64,000 bases of DNA from Lactarius indigo (taxonomy: Eukaryota > Basidiomycota > Agaricomycetes > Russulales > Russulaceae), in contig JAFKAC010000001.1 of NCBI GenBank assembly GCA_025766275.1, positions 3,410,001-3,474,000 on the forward strand, in the 5' to 3' direction. A program made the translations under genes and the position numbers. Positions 34,646 through 47,978 of this stretch are shown in pieces. Under the pieces are notes generated by a model. The model was not told where the DNA came from, made no database searches, and worked only from the letters and a program-made list of their open reading frames with translations. Position 1 is the stretch's first letter, and the number at the start of each line of letters is the position of its first letter.

Positions 34646-36803
34646 ATGGCATCCTCGGAATCTAGTTTCTATCTTGGTATCGATGTCGGTACCGGCTCTG
34701 CACGCGCTGCGCTTGTCAGGTCCAGATGGTACAATCGTCGCATCTGCTTCTCAGGACACCAGGACATGGCGGGACCAGACAGATCATCGTATCTTCGAGC
34801 AATCTACTGCTGACATCTGGAACAGCATTTGCCTCACAGTACGGGAGGTGGTTGCTCGCTCGAAGGTCTCACCCAAACACATCAAAGGCATCGGCTTCGA
34901 TGCGACTTGCTCGCTCGCGGTGACGAGCTGGGATGGAGAGCCCGTCACGGTTACTCGTGGTAGCGCAGCTCGGTAAACCTGGAGAACGAAATGTCGTGCT
35001 CTGGGCAGACCATCGTGCTGAGAAAGAAGCGGACCTTGTTAATTCTACTGGATCATCCGTGTTGGACTACGTCGGAGGCACCATAAGCGTACGTCTGCTC
35101 TGCGCCACACGCTGGCCAAGCAAGAGGTTCACCGATCGTTTCTATTCTAGCTAGAGATGGAGATCCCGAAGATACTCTGGTTGAAACGCCACATGTCCGG
35201 CGACCGATTCGAGAACTGCCAATTCTTCGATCTCCCCGACTTTCTCACGTACCGCGCCACGGGCATGCGGACGCGCTCGCTCTGTTCGCTCACGTGCAAA
35301 TGCACGTACGTTCCTGGAAACGGCTGGGACCGCGCGTTCATGTCGCAGATCGGGCTCGATGTGTTTGTACAGAACGAGTTTGCCGCTCTGGGGACCGACG
35401 TCCTGACCGCCGGCCAACCCGTTGGCGGCGGATTGACGGAGCGCGCGAGCGAGGAGCTGGGGTTAGAACCTGGTACTCCCGTTGGTAGCGGAGTTATCGA
35501 TGCGTGGGTCTCCGTTCCTCGGCCTCTTCTCTCTTGTGTGCGTTTCGAGATAGTGGTTGAAATTGGGGCAGGTATGCCGGATGGCTGGGGACTATTGCTG
35601 CACGACATGAAGTAGGGGGTAAGATCTCCACTTCCGTATCACTGCAAGAGTCGGGCCACCGACTCGCTGCTGTTGCCGGAACGAGTACTTGTCATCTTGT
35701 TCAGGTACTCCATCTGTGGCGGCATGCGTTGTCTCGTTCACACACCCACCGCAGAGCAAAGAGGGTATTTTTGCCAAAGGAGTTTGGGGTCCTTATAGAG
35801 CAAGCAACTCTTGCCTTGATCTCTGTTGTCTCTGCTGATAGACGTACAGGATGCCGTATTCCCTGGTTGGTGGATAAACGAAGGCGGACAGTCCTCCACG
35901 GGACAAGTACGTCCATACATTCCACTACCTTCTCCTCGACTGAGGGCGGTTCCTAGCTCATAGACTTCATTATTTCTACACATCCTGCTTATCAAGAGCT
36001 CGAAGATCTTGCTAAGAGTAAAAACACAAACGTCCATGAAGGTTTCTAGCCGCTTTTTATTCCTCTGGCATCCTTGATACATACTCTCCTCAGTCCTGCG
36101 AGAAACGCTCGAGGCAATCCGCCAAGCGGAGGGTGCCGATTCGTGGACGGAAGTATAGCGCATATGCATTTCTACCCCGATTTGCACGGTTCGTTCTGTA
36201 AGTTATGCGGTCAGTCGTCATTGACATCCAGAATCATACAGGAAACCGCTCTCCTATTGCGGACCCACGCATGCGTGGGTCCATTATGGGACTCAGTCTC
36301 GTCAGTTCTCGTGTGCCGTCATTCTTACAAGCATATTCATGCACGTCTTAGGACTCGTCTCTGCACGATCTCGCACGCAAATATGCACTCAGCTCTAGAG
36401 GCGGTCACATCTTCAGACCCGACACATCATCGATGTGCTCAACAGTGCGGGGCACTCCATTCACGAGCTATATTTATCCGGTTCGCAGGCTCAGAACACG
36501 ACGCTCATGCGCCTGCTCGCGAATACCTGTAATATGCTCGTGGTACTCCCGCGCTCGCACGCCACGCCGGTGGTGCTCGGCGCCGCGATGTTGGGCCGTT
36601 TCGCGGCGATGGGCGACCGCCCCTCAGATCCTGCGACGGCATTTTGGGACATCATGCAAGAGATGACGCCACCGGCAACGGTCGTGCAGCCTGCCGCGGG
36701 AGACAAGGAGAAGTTGTTGTTGGAGGCGAAATATAAGATCTTTTTGGAGTCGATCGAGATCCAGAAGAGGTGGAGGAGGGAGATCGACGCTATAGTCGGA
36801 TGA
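34646..36803 (+). pseudogene. FGGY carbohydrate kinase, interrupted by five frame shifts
   Basis: Nine exons can be followed: 34646-35088, 35151-35503, 35572-35704, 35755-35799, 35850-35906, 35957-36041, 36094-36188, 36242-36300 and 36352-36803. Conserved FGGY-type blocks are present: L-G-I-D-V-G-T-G-S-A-R (ATP phosphate loop 1), G-F-D-A-T-C-S-L-A-V, W-A-D-H-R-A, L-E-M-E-I-P-K-I-L-W-L-K, A-G-T-S-T-C-H, H-F-Y-P-D-L-H-G-N-R-S-P and L-N-S-A-G-H-S-I. The family phosphorylates ribulose or related polyols. Single-base shifts break the frame near 34717, 34963, 36155, 36390 and 36413. Intron 35800-35849 has a GC donor. Every exon-intron boundary is intact, which points to recent inactivation or to sequence error. 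Confidence 0.8.
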
Positions 36804-39800
36804 AAGTTTATATGATACCAGGCATTTATCGTCGCGGCCCGCTCCTCTATCCGGGTACCAATGGCCTCCTTAGCAGTTGGAGATTTAATCATAGCACGGC
36901 GCGCAAACGAAAGACTTCTTTCCCCTTGTTGAATGACTCTCTATGTCTCGCGGTGATCGCATCTGTTTGTCGAATAAAGGTGAGGAGCCCCCTGCTGCTT
37001 TGGATGCAGGAAAAAAAAAAGTGGAACCCGATGCTTGGTGAAGGCACCAGAATGATCAATGGGATCAGGGACAAGGCAGGAACGAAGTCCTATCAGTGGA
37101 GGGATGAAACCCCGAATTCGTGTGGAAAGTGGGAAGGTAGTAGGGGTCAAAAAGAGTTCTGTCGTTAGAATGTGGTCGCCTTATGTATTATGTCCAGGGT
37201 AGGTTCGAACTCCGGAGTGCAAGCGATAGTGAAGAGTACTCCAGACACCAAGGGCGATTCGTCATATACAAAGGTCTTTACAAGTCCGGCGGTTTCAACC
37301 AAGATTTCGACCCCAGTATTGGCTTGAATTGGTAGCACATCACAATAGGTGGCAAAAGATGGCAACTAACTCCGAGCCGGGGTTAGGAGGAAGGCAGCCT
37401 CGCCAGACATGTATCCGTCAGTTAAATGTTCGAGGCTCGACAAAGATTCAGTTGGGCACCTAATGAGTTATCTTGTACATTGATCCATTGGTGTATCGAC
37501 GGTTTTCAATCCAATCTGTTTTGCCACATCAAGATAATATCCTCCATTCAACATGAACAAGTACCAAATTAAGAGCATCATAAAGTGCCATGAAAGCCAG
37601 GGGACTTGGCCAGGGGCGGGCGAAAGGCAAGACATCCGGCCTCAGGCTGACAAGAACTGATAACTCGATGACTATGACCCACTGATGACAGGCCTGATCC
37701 TGGGAATCGATATTTTTGTCACACACTGTTGGGGAACCAGCCGTTTCAGTCCGGGAACAACCGAATACGGTCCGATTGCCGGGTGGCTGAGTCCATGAAT
37801 AATCACGGTATATATATATGCGTGTAACAAATATAGGGGTCGACGGTCTTTGACCTCCTACCATTATCTTATCACGCTCACTAAGAGCCTAAGAAATATC
37901 TCTATCTTGTAACACACACAACTGTGCCAAGTATAACACAAAACCTTGAAAAGGCCCGAATATTCCTGAATCTTTCCATGCGGTCCATTACGTTTAACTA
38001 TCATGAAAGACTCAATGTCCAGACTGAGTTCTTCTCACCACGAAAATGTTTATGTCAAAAACTTGGATGGTCTGGACGCCACGACTTCTTTTTTTAATCT
38101 CCGCTTGATTTCATCCCAATGAAATCTCAATGAAGCGACAGCATTCTCGGATATTCATCGAATATCATCACTCACAGTTTAGATTGGTGCAATTGGTGCT
38201 TCAACTTTTCATTATCCGATAACTGCAGATAGGAGCCGCTAGGAGCACCTGACGGAGCCAACGGAATGTCAGCTACCTTACTTACCACCAGTCAAGGCAA
38301 GCTCTGGGAGCCCTGTCCGGTCGGACAGCAGCTGGGGCCCAGGGTCTCACGCGCAGTACTCACGTTCGGTTCGAAATTGGCGGTATTGATGCATGCAAGC
38401 TGACTGCATCTCGCTTCAAGGTGGAGCGCTTCTGGAAACAAGTAATATTACATGTCTTGCATTGCCGTGCTGAGCTCTTGATACCTGCCGGAGCTTATTG
38501 GAAGTTTTCAAATCAACCTGATGGCCCCAACATCTTCGGCGAAAGTAGTTCACCGGGAATGGCACATATGATAATTATCACCGAAGGGTATGTATCCAAC
38601 CCACCTCTGTGGAATCTTCATGTGACGCGAGTTGAGAAGGGACACTTTTACCAAACGGCCACGCATGCAATATTTTCTTCGTCCCTCCCCTCTCCGCTGG
38701 GTTGTTCTAAATATTTATTTTCGGGTTTCCTTCACCTCGCACCCTCCGAAGTTTCCGAGCAGCTGCGCAGCACGCGACCGCTCACCGTGTATCTTGCTTT
38801 TTCCCCAGTCACCGGTCACCCCTGGGGGCCTCAAGCCCTCGCTTATGTTTGCATGTTTACCACGCCGGCACACAAGACTTCTATCAAATCGTGCGTCCCA
38901 TCTTCGTGATTCTCTATGGTAGTGACTGTTCCCGACCGATTTTACCTCATGCACTTCTAAGCATCCATTGCGATACAAAGTCTTGTATCCACCGGCCTAG
39001 AAATGCGGCATTTTTACATCTTCGCAATGCGCGAAGCCTACAAGAGGATGGCGTGATAACCGATCGGACAACTTGGGGCACCAATGACATGTGGTGATTC
39101 GGTGGAGACTTTAAGAGGGGTACGACAAGTTTGCCGACCTCCCAATAAAACATCGAATTCTAGGAGGAAGGAATCCGTTTGATACACGATGGAGACGAGC
39201 CCCTTACGTTGCTCAATACACCCGGGTGCCAACCCTTTTGCTGGTAGATTCGTTCCTCTCTTCGTCTACCACGGGGAGGACCGATCGACGGCCGCATTGC
39301 TGATGGGGTGCCTATATCTTACTGCATCACACAACACTGTATACTGGACCCCAGATGGGACGATGCGGACCAACGCGGACGGACGGAACCTGCTGAAACA
39401 TTGGCACAAGAAAGAGCGTATTCTTGGGGAAATATCAAAAGGAGCCCCTTATTACGATAGATCTGCGAAGGTGATTAGAGACGCCTGTGGAGACGTTGGG
39501 TGTGTTTTTGGGGTATGCCTTATTAGTACTCAGAGCGGGTCACAAAGAGCAACTTAACAGGGGATTGTGCACGAGGCATGAAATGGTTCACTCATCGACG
39601 CTGAGGCCCTAGGCCGCGTGATCACTACTTGTCCTTCTGACAGTTTTGAACCCATTCTGTGGTAGCCACGACTGTGATGAGCCAGGGCAAAGGTGTCACA
39701 GGATAGGCGAAAGTATCAGTTGTGGATCTGGGGTGTTATTTTGTTGGTGCGGGGTGGGGATGGAGGTCACACGAGGTGGGCCAGAACACTCAAGTCACCT

Positions 39801-40961
39801 GTCATAGGTGGGACTTGAGAAGCCAATAAAGGGTGAGTGCGGAGCCTTTGGTGGCTCTTCTCTCCTTGAAGCCCAGCCATGGGAAAGTATGGACGCATAG
39901 ACAGCAACATAAACTATCTCGAAACCCAGTAGGAGTGCCGTTGTTCAAGCTGAAAAGTTGGCAACAGTAGGGTCAGAACAGCATCGCGTACTAGTAGTAC
40001 GTACCACTCGATGCAGGGAACGTGAATTGGATTTTTCTTAATACAAAGATCGAGAAATAGCCCTCATCAGACATAAAATATACGATCTGTGAGGACAGAA
40101 AAAACAAATTTCCGGGGCATAAGAGACGGCAAGGATGACGCATCCCATGACTGTATTCAAGAGTGGCAGAGAACCGAAACGTGCACGCCCTTCTTCAGTT
40201 CTCACATTCTGACCCGCGTTGGATCGTGTAGAACGCCCGACACAGCCGCTTTGAAGACTCAAACACAGAAGAGCACCTGTTCACGGCAGTCTTCATTATG
40301 GCCTGTGTGCTCTCAAAGGACGATGCCTACTATGTTGGGAATGATGAGGCACATCGATATCCGACAACCCATCCGCCTGACCTTCCATTCTACCTCGATC
40401 GAGTTCACTGACTGCAGAACTCGGAGAGCAAGAAGCAGCGGACTGAGGGTCGGCTGCAATGCAGGCCAGTCTGGACTTTTGAGTCAGGAAGGGAACATCC
40501 GGGATATCTAGACCCGCTTGACCCGGCGGGACGGTAGATCGGGTAATGGGATCGCTTCCTTTGGGGGTTCATACAAATGATAGAGGAGATTAGCATGGGG
40601 ATGGCACGCTGTTTCGGAGTGGTCGTACTATGGTCTCGCTATTTATTTTTGTGTCGACTATCTCTTGCCTTGTGTAAAGATACCTGGGGCATGGAAGTCG
40701 GTTTCGGATGGTACGAGCGCCTCGGAGTTGCCTACATGTACTTCAGCCCTGGCTGTCATGTTACAAGCAATACGATTACAAGACCTCCCTCGGGTTTCGC
40801 CTTGTTAACGCTCCGTCTACACTACCCGAAGCTTAGCAACCGCCCAACTACCCACTTATCAACTAATGCGCAGTACCATGGACAATTCAGGCCGTATCAG
40901 AGTAACTAAGGTGCGCCGTGCACTCATTTGTCGACCCGGTCGCACCGAACTTGGTCTGAGC
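36804..40961. other. Gene-poor 4.2-kb interval
   Basis: No coding region is supported on either strand. Open frames up to 162 codons (38421-38909; 39189-39557 with 122 codons) show no known motif and no splice-linked partners. The interval resembles degraded repeat or former gene DNA, but I could not identify an element. Confidence 0.45.
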
Positions 40962-43104
40962 ATGTGTTTTGATAGGACGTCGCGGTTCAATCCGACGCAC
41001 CCAACGCTCAGCACTCTCAGAGCTCTCAGAGACCCGACCCGCTGGATCGTCAGCTTGCGGACGCTGAAGCTCTGGTTTTGAAGCTTCGCCAGAGGATGAA
41101 CGAACGCGCTCTCGTATCAGCGCCTACCAGTGGAAATTCTCATTCAAATCTTCAGCTACTGCCCAGCGTCTGATCTCTATCCTCACGTCCGTCATCGTCC
41201 GCCGCCACCATGGCTGGCAGGTGACTCATGTGTGTCGGCGCTGGCGCAATGCCGCTCTCTCTTGCCCTTCTCTATGGGTCGAGATAATTTCAACCAACTT
41301 CGAATGGACCTCAGCGATGCTCGAACGTTCCAAGGATCTCCCTATACACGTCAGTGTAGACGATGGGGGCAGCGCACAAATGCCATGTGAACTCAGTACG
41401 GCACGTTTGTTGTTTACCAAGATCCTATCGCATGCAGAGTCTTGCGATGACATGTGCCCACGCGATCTTAGCTTGCGTGCCTATGCTGTTCGAAGCAAAG
41501 TCGGCCCCCTTATTGCAGGAGCTTATCATAACGAATTTTCACCCGAGCCATCCTTTGGACCTCGTCGCGCGGCCTCTCTTCAGCGGAGAGACACCGAATC
41601 TACAATTCTTGTCGCTGTATCGTTGCCGAGTACTGTGGTCATCTCCGCTCCTCCAGTGCGACCTCGTATACCTCTCCATTTCCCATGTGCCCCCCGACCA
41701 GCGCCCCCACCTCGGACAAGTCCTCCAAGTCCTCAAACGATTAACTCGCCTCGAATGTCTGCAGCTCGACGAGGCGCTTCCCGTCCACATCACCTCTCCC
41801 AACGAGTCCACCTCCTCCATTCTCTCCGTCGAACGCCTCCCCTTGACCCACCTGCGCTTCTTCTCCCTGTGCGCACGATCCGCACTCGACATCCTCGATT
41901 TTGCAGCTTCCGTGCTCATCCCCGCCACCGCGCTCTTCCAGCTCATCTGCGAAGAATTTGAACAGTACGCTCCAGATACCGACTCTGGCGACGTGATGCT
42001 CGCCGCGCTCGCCTCGCACTATCTGTGCTCCCCGCGACACCTCCAGCGCTGCTGCCGACGCCACCATCAGTGGCAGCGGCGATAGCAACGCAGACACGTG
42101 GGTGCCTATCCGGAGCATGCACGTGCGCGACATCCCCGCCGCGCGCAGCTGGTCCCTCTTCGCCAGCGCCGCCCACTCCGCCGATGACGACGGTGATGCC
42201 TGCGATACGTCGCCCCCGGACCCGGCCGACGAACAGGCAGCGCGTCCTCTCCCTGCCACATGCGCTGGAGCGCACACCCCGCCGGCGCCCGCGCGGCCAT
42301 CTGCTTCATTGAGCGGGCAGCCCGTCTCCCGCCGCTCGCGCGCGCACACAAGCTCCTCATCGAGTCGGCGCTGTTCTCGCACGGCTATGCTTGGCGCAGC
42401 GCGTTTGTGCGCTCAGCAGCATGTCAAGGCCGTCTTTGCAGGCGGGGACAGCGCCGTGGCAGGTGCCGCACAGATGCTGCTGGATGTGGCGCGGGATGAA
42501 GGGGAACACGAAAACGTGGGTCTGCAGCACCTCCAGCCGTCAGCGACTGTGGTCCCCGCCACCCTCGCCGCGGAGGTGGATGCGGAAGTATACGCAGCAA
42601 TCGCGCGCCTGCTCCCTTCCAGCCTGGCCTTTGCGCGCCCCGCGGGAGAGCTGCCTCGGATATTGTTTCCGAAGCTCAAACGGCTCACGATCGCCGGCGC
42701 AGATCTTTGGAACGCCGACGGGGGCTTGTTCGAGAGCTTGCGTGCCGGTCTTGCGGCGAGGAAGGGGTGTGAAGGCGCTGCATTGGCACAGTTGGCTGTT
42801 CGGCGCTGTGCTGTGCGGCAGGAACAAGTCGACACATTGGGGGAATTCATGGGAGAGTCGAAGGTCATATGGGACGGAGTGCTACGTGGGCCACCCCGGT
42901 CATTGCCAGTCAACGGTCATTGCAGTCGGGCCTGATCACGTGACGTCGACTGGTGAGGGAAACGACTGGCCATCCAACTTGGAGGAGGTTGGTACTGAAG
43001 ACGGTGAAGAAGACTACCACGATTTAATCCTGGTAGGTGACCCGAACCTCATATCACTCCCAGGTCCGGGTGAATCAGTTGTGGCTGAAGAAAGCGATGC
43101 GTAG
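40962..43104 (+). pseudogene. F-box/LRR-type protein, multiply frame-broken
   Basis: An agaricomycete F-box protein is readable in segments: a coiled lead (L-A-D-A-E-A-L-V-L-K-L-R), the F-box (L-P-V-E-I-L-I-Q-I-F-S-Y-C with V-C-R-R-W-R-N-A-A-L-S-C-P-S-L-W), then LRR-like stretches (L-L-Q-E-L-I-I-T-N-F; L-R-F-F-S-L-C-A-R; L-F-P-K-L-K-R-L-T-I-A-G-A-D-L-W) and an acidic tail ending near 43104. Frame changes are needed near 41055, 41116, 41475, 42040 and 42880. The one near 41170-41205 can be explained by a 34-nt GT-AG intron. The start codon is uncertain (40962 or upstream). Intact relatives recruit targets to SCF ubiquitin ligases. This copy is probably inactive. Confidence 0.7.
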
Positions 43105-43302
43105 TAACGTTTCGATTTCGTATTGGATTAGCTCGTATATATATACTCGAACAATAAGTTTTCCTCGTCATAGCGTTCACCGAAGTATGGTACTGCGACG
43201 ATGCATGAAAATATGGCATGTAGATTCCGTCAATGCATACAACATTTTGATTGGCGTAAAAGGTGGCACAGTGACAGAAAATGTAGTGTAAACTCGGGCT
43301 CT

Positions 43303-44279
43303 CTACGCCTCCTTGACCTTGACAGAACCACGAAGGAGACCAGTCTTACGGATGCCATGAATGAGAGGGTAAAATCTGGTATAGAAAATTCACGTACCCG
43401 GCGTGCGGCGATAAGACCGACTTTTTGGCCGGGGACCGCGGAGCGAGCAATGGTCGACGCCTTGCCAATGTGCTGGTGGTTACCACCACCATGAGGATGG
43501 TCAACAGGGTTCATAGCCACACCACGGGTACGAGGCCAGCTAAGAGATCATCAGCATGTGCGTAGAAAATGGAAACAGGACCACAGCACTTGTAGCGTTT
43601 GGCTTTGTATTTGTGATACGCCCGGCCCGCCTTGAGCAACGGCTTGTCAATACGCCCACCACCAGCAACGATGCCGACTGTAGCACGGGCACTGCCCGAG
43701 ACAGTCTTTTTCGAGCCGGACGGAAGACGAATACGGGTCTTATTCTCGTCGGGGGAGTGACCGATGACGGTGGCATAATTGCCAGAGGTGCGTGCGAGTG
43801 TACCACGATCGCCAACTTTCTCTTCGACATTGCAAATGATGGTACCTTCGGGACATGCTGAAACGGGAAGGATGTTACCAACTGCGAGCTGAGCCTTCTT
43901 CCCAGCGTAGACAAAGGCTCCGGTGTGGAGACCCTCGGTGGCGATGAAGGTTTCCTGTCGCAGCTTGTAGCGATAAGGGTCACGGAAGACAACACGAGCG
44001 AGGGGGGCACCACTGCGTAAACCGTAGGTTGTTGAGAGACGAGAAATCGGGACAGAACCCACCGGCCAGCATCGTGGATAATCTCCTTCACGATACCGCG
44101 AATGTAGCCATTGCGCTCAGCATAGTCGAGCGCACGGAACTTGGCAGGTGCCTTGTTATGATGGGTGTGCGCTTTGAACTAGCCCACGGAGATGCCGAAT
44201 CAGATGGCGGGTTGAGCAATGTTTACTGTTGACTTACGATGGCATGTGAACGCCTTTGTGTGCGAATAACCCTACCCAT
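43303..44279 (-). CDS. RPL2: 60S ribosomal protein uL2 (RPL8/L2)
   Basis: Five exons: 44279-44238, 44178-44063, 44012-43590, 43539-43398 and 43344-43303. They sum to 765 nt, giving 254 aa, the normal eukaryotic length. The start M-G-R-V-I-R-T-Q-R and the catalytic-centre loop [14 protein letters not shown] are conserved, as is the end R-G-S-V-K-V-K-E-A. uL2 sits at the peptidyl transferase centre of the large subunit and is needed for subunit association. Intron 43397-43345 ends in AAG. A short first exon with an intron soon after the ATG is common in ribosomal protein genes. Confidence 0.95.
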
Positions 44280-45071
44280 CGTTTAATCCTACAAAAAAGT
44301 ATGTATCAGCGATATATTCCCATTCGCGCGCTGGTCGAGGGGTTGCTGCATATATGCAATAGTCTGATGCACCCACTGATGCACCTCGATTGCACGACAG
44401 TAATCCACCACCATAAACACCCCCCTCGTCATTATTTTCGCATGGGGACGATATGGGGTGTATACCACTGCCCCCAGAAGCGCAAGAATGGGTGAATACT
44501 CACAGTTTTGCGTCTTGAGAGGACCGTCGTATCAGTGAATAGACTTTCGCAGCTGAGCACAAACCGATGCCGATCATCGGCACTTTCCTCGGCAACCACC
44601 GAACACGGGACGCGGGTCAGTTGCAAGAGGGTACGCATGCATGTTTTCACCGCATTTCAGAAATTAAAAATAGATGCTATAAACACGAGCGGTATAATAT
44701 GTGAGGTCTCTGGGCCTTTCACGCCATTAAATACGAATGCAAGGTGACATTATGATATTCGTGCGGGATTGTTGACCACGTCCGAGAATGGTAAGTGTTC
44801 CCACGGTCGGGCACCACCAGTGGTGGGTCGAGTGGTGGGATTTATTCAACAATTAAGAGGGTGGGTTCACGGTCTTCGTAGGGCCCTGTCAGCTCAAGAA
44901 AAGAAAGAAATCGGTGAAGTATCTGGAGGTACAAGGAAAAGGACAAGGAAGAGATTGATTCAAAGACCGCTCCCAGGCATCTGCTCGCCCATCACACACA
45001 CCTCCCCTTACTACCGCACCTTGCCAGGCCAACATCCTCCACGATCTCGCCGAAGTAACTTTCTGCCATTT
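44280..45071. other. Divergent intergenic region between RPL8 and poly-Q gene
   Basis: No coding region is required here. An open frame continues upstream of the poly-Q start but lacks an ATG. The stretch is expected to hold both promoters. Confidence 0.45.
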
Positions 45072-46820
45072 ATGATTCACCTGGATCACCATCACCCACC
45101 CGCCGTTTCTACTCCCACCACCCAACCCCTCGGCCTTCAGAACAATGACCACTTTTCATGGAATTCCATCCCCTCCACTTCCAGAGATTCAGAGCCTCGC
45201 GCTCTTCAGAAGGACAACTCTCCCTCCGTCCCTTCCGCTTCCATGACCGCTCCCTTTTCTTCCTCATCTCCGGGCAAGACCGCGCAAAACACGTCCCCCG
45301 TCCCCCGACAGTCATCACTCACCCCTCCTCCGAGCTCTCCCCGACGTGACGGCGAGGCAGAGACCACATCTGCTCCCACATCTGCACCCCCTCCTCCGCC
45401 ACAACCTCTTTCCCAAGACGCGTCACCAGATCCTCCCTCCATTCCCCCACAAGACCCCTCCGTCGAAAACCCTCCTCCATCACGGCCCCTCACACCACTC
45501 AGCGAACTTTCGCCAGTTCCGGACAACGATGAAGACGCACCTTCGGACCCTCCAGGAACCGACAAAGGGGAAGGTCCATCGTCTCTTCAGCCTATATCTT
45601 CTCCCTCCCGGCAAATTCCCATGAAGCTCGAGACTCCCTCATCACAGACACGGATATCCCCCTCTCGTCCTCACCCTACATCATTGGACCATTCGCCCCA
45701 GAGAGCTTCCTTTTCTGCTCCTGCTGGCGCTGGTTCAAACACGAAGGCCACTTTCATACTCGGGCTCAACGCCGAACTACTCAAGTGCGACTCTTTTACC
45801 CTCCCATTTTAGTACCTTCTTAATCGTTTCCGCAGAATATGCATGGAGTTCCAATCTCGAACTATCCCTCTCGATGACCAGAGATATCAGCAGTCTGTCC
45901 TTTCGCTACTCCAAGACCCCTCGACAAAGCTGACGTCCACGCTACAGGTACGCTAGCCGATTACAGTCCAACCTTACATGGCTCGCTGCAGCTGCCGACG
46001 CCCACCACACTCAAAATCGGCACCCACTTCCTATCATGCAACCCCCTGTACAACTGGACATCGTCTCTACGGAACGCGTGCGGCAGCTCTACGCAGCGAT
46101 GCCTGCCGTTTTTGCACATGACATTGGACGAACCAAAGGCCAGTCAATACCGTCACAACCAACGCCAACGCTCAAACGCGAGCGTCCTGGGGATGAGTCT
46201 GACGTGGTTATGAAGCGGCGCGATACGGGTGAGAGTAAGGTCGGCATAGGCATGCCACCACCCGCTACCCCCTCTCTACCGCCGAAGTCTATATCAGCTC
46301 CTGTCCAGCCATTCACAGGTGGAGCCCCACAAGGGGCGACACCAGATCGCACGCGGATGTTACAGATGCGCCAACAACAGCAGGCACAATTTCAGTCACA
46401 ACCACCTCAGGTGCAGCAATCGCAGGTGCCAGCAACACGGCAAATATCCCCACCTCACGGTTCAGGTACTAGTATTGGAGCTGGTGTCGGAAGTGGTCAA
46501 GGTCAAAACCAAACACCTGCTGTGCCTCCGAATCTCACGCATCAAGTTCTTAACACTTATGGCCCTCAGGGGCTAGCGTTCATCCAGCAATTACATGATC
46601 CCAGCAGCCAATTCGTGAAGTACATGGTCGAACAGATACCAACCTTTATGTCGTTGCCGCTGCCGCAACAACTAAAAAATATGCATAACGCTCAGGTGGG
46701 TCTATTGCTCGTAGTCTTCCTCTAACTCACGCTCACTTGAATAGCTTATGATGCAGCAGAAGCGACAGCAGCAGCAACACCAACACCAACAATTGCAGCA
46801 GCAGCAGCATCAGCATCAGC

Positions 46821-46852
<32 letters not shown>

Positions 46853-47978
46853 GCAACAGCAGCAGCAGCAGCAGCAACAGAGACCACAGTCACAACCGCA
46901 ACAACACAATCCGCAGCAGCCTCAGCAGCAGCAGTCTCTCCAGCAACAGTCGAGTGTAGGCAATCCCTCCCTAGGCGGGCTCGCAGGCCACGCGCCATCA
47001 CCAATTCCGATGACAGTCCAGTCGCAAAATACTCTACCAGCAGGCGGCATTGACCCCCGCACCGGTGGCCCTTCATTGACACCCGCGCAATTTCAACAGC
47101 TCAGTGCACTGTCGTCACAGCAGCGCCAGTTATTCCTCGTGCAGCAGCAGCAGCAGCAACTCGCACGTAGCAGTGGGATGAACAACAGCCTCGGTGTCGG
47201 CGGACTAATGAACCCGCAGTTCGGAGGAGGGTCCATGACGGGGAATTTGCCTATGAGCGCGGCTCTACACCATCAGCGACAGCAGCAACAGCAGCAACAG
47301 CAACATGCCAGGTTGCAACAGCAAGTTCATCAACAGCCGCAGCTTAATGAAGCCAATGCATTCACGGGGAATGTGTCAATTAACACTGGTGGCAATATCC
47401 CGGGCATCGCGCGCAGCACACGTTCTCCATCTGACTCAGCCCACTCACCGCTTACACCGCGGGGAGCCCAACAGCAGTTACAACAGCTTCAGCAACAACA
47501 GCAATCGCAAAACTTGGACTATCAGCGTGCGTTAATGATGCAAGCCGCACGTGGGCAAGTGGGTTCGCCCGCTCCTGGCTCCGGGTTTGCGAATACCCAA
47601 CAAATGGTTGGCGCATTCGGTGCCGGGGTTAGTAGCTCTGGAAGCGCAGTCCCGATGGCCAACGGGAGCTACAGTGTGAGTCCGCCTGGAAGCGCCCATA
47701 GTCGCACTTCTTTCCCTGGCACGGCAGCTGCACCTTCGCCGAGCGCGGCCCCGAGCGGCAATTGGCAGACCAGTAGCACGGCGATGGCCGGAGGAGGTGG
47801 GTGGCAAGGGGCTGCTGGTACCGGCTCGAGTATAGGCGGCGGATTGGGGGGAGGAATGGGCCTCGATCCAGGCGCATTCTCATACGGCGGAGATCAGGGA
47901 TTCGGGGATGGGTTGGGCATGGACTCGATGGATACACCAGGGATCGAGTTCAATGATATCTTCAACATGCCCGGGTAG
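45072..47978 (+). pseudogene. Poly-Q, low-complexity co-regulator-like protein, frame shift in the repeat
   Basis: Exons 45072-45784, 45836-45892, 45948-46695 and 46745-47978. The N-terminal third is Pro/Ser-rich. A conserved ordered core follows, assembled only after splicing (L-N-A-E-L-L-K-I-C-M-E-F-Q, then S-R-L-Q-S-N-L-T-W-L-A-A-A-A-D). Later come V-R-Q-L-Y-A-A-M-P-A-V-F and long Gln tracts. The C-terminus is Gly/Ser-rich and ends G-I-E-F-N-D-I-F-N-M-P-G. I cannot name the protein. Its composition resembles transcription co-regulators or chromatin-remodeller subunits. Within the CAA/CAG tract near 46852 a single extra base changes frame; without it the tract continues as Gln into the downstream open frame. 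Whether the gene is really broken is open. Confidence 0.7.
46748..46880 (+). repeat. CAA/CAG (poly-Gln) microsatellite
   Basis: Nearly uninterrupted CAG, CAA, CAC and CAT codons, with a pure CAA run at about 46820-46852, followed by CAG codons in a frame shifted by one. Further shorter Gln tracts occur at 46920-46950, 47140-47160 and 47275-47335. Confidence 0.8.

Noticed and set aside
36261..36285. 22-bp perfect palindrome GGACCCACGCATGCGTGGGTCC
   Set aside because: It encodes the conserved A-D-P-R-M-R-G-S part of the FGGY kinase and is probably a coincidence of codon use.
37165..39557. ORFs of 66-162 codons in the gene-poor interval
   Set aside because: No recognisable domain, no splice-linked neighbours and no consistent strand.
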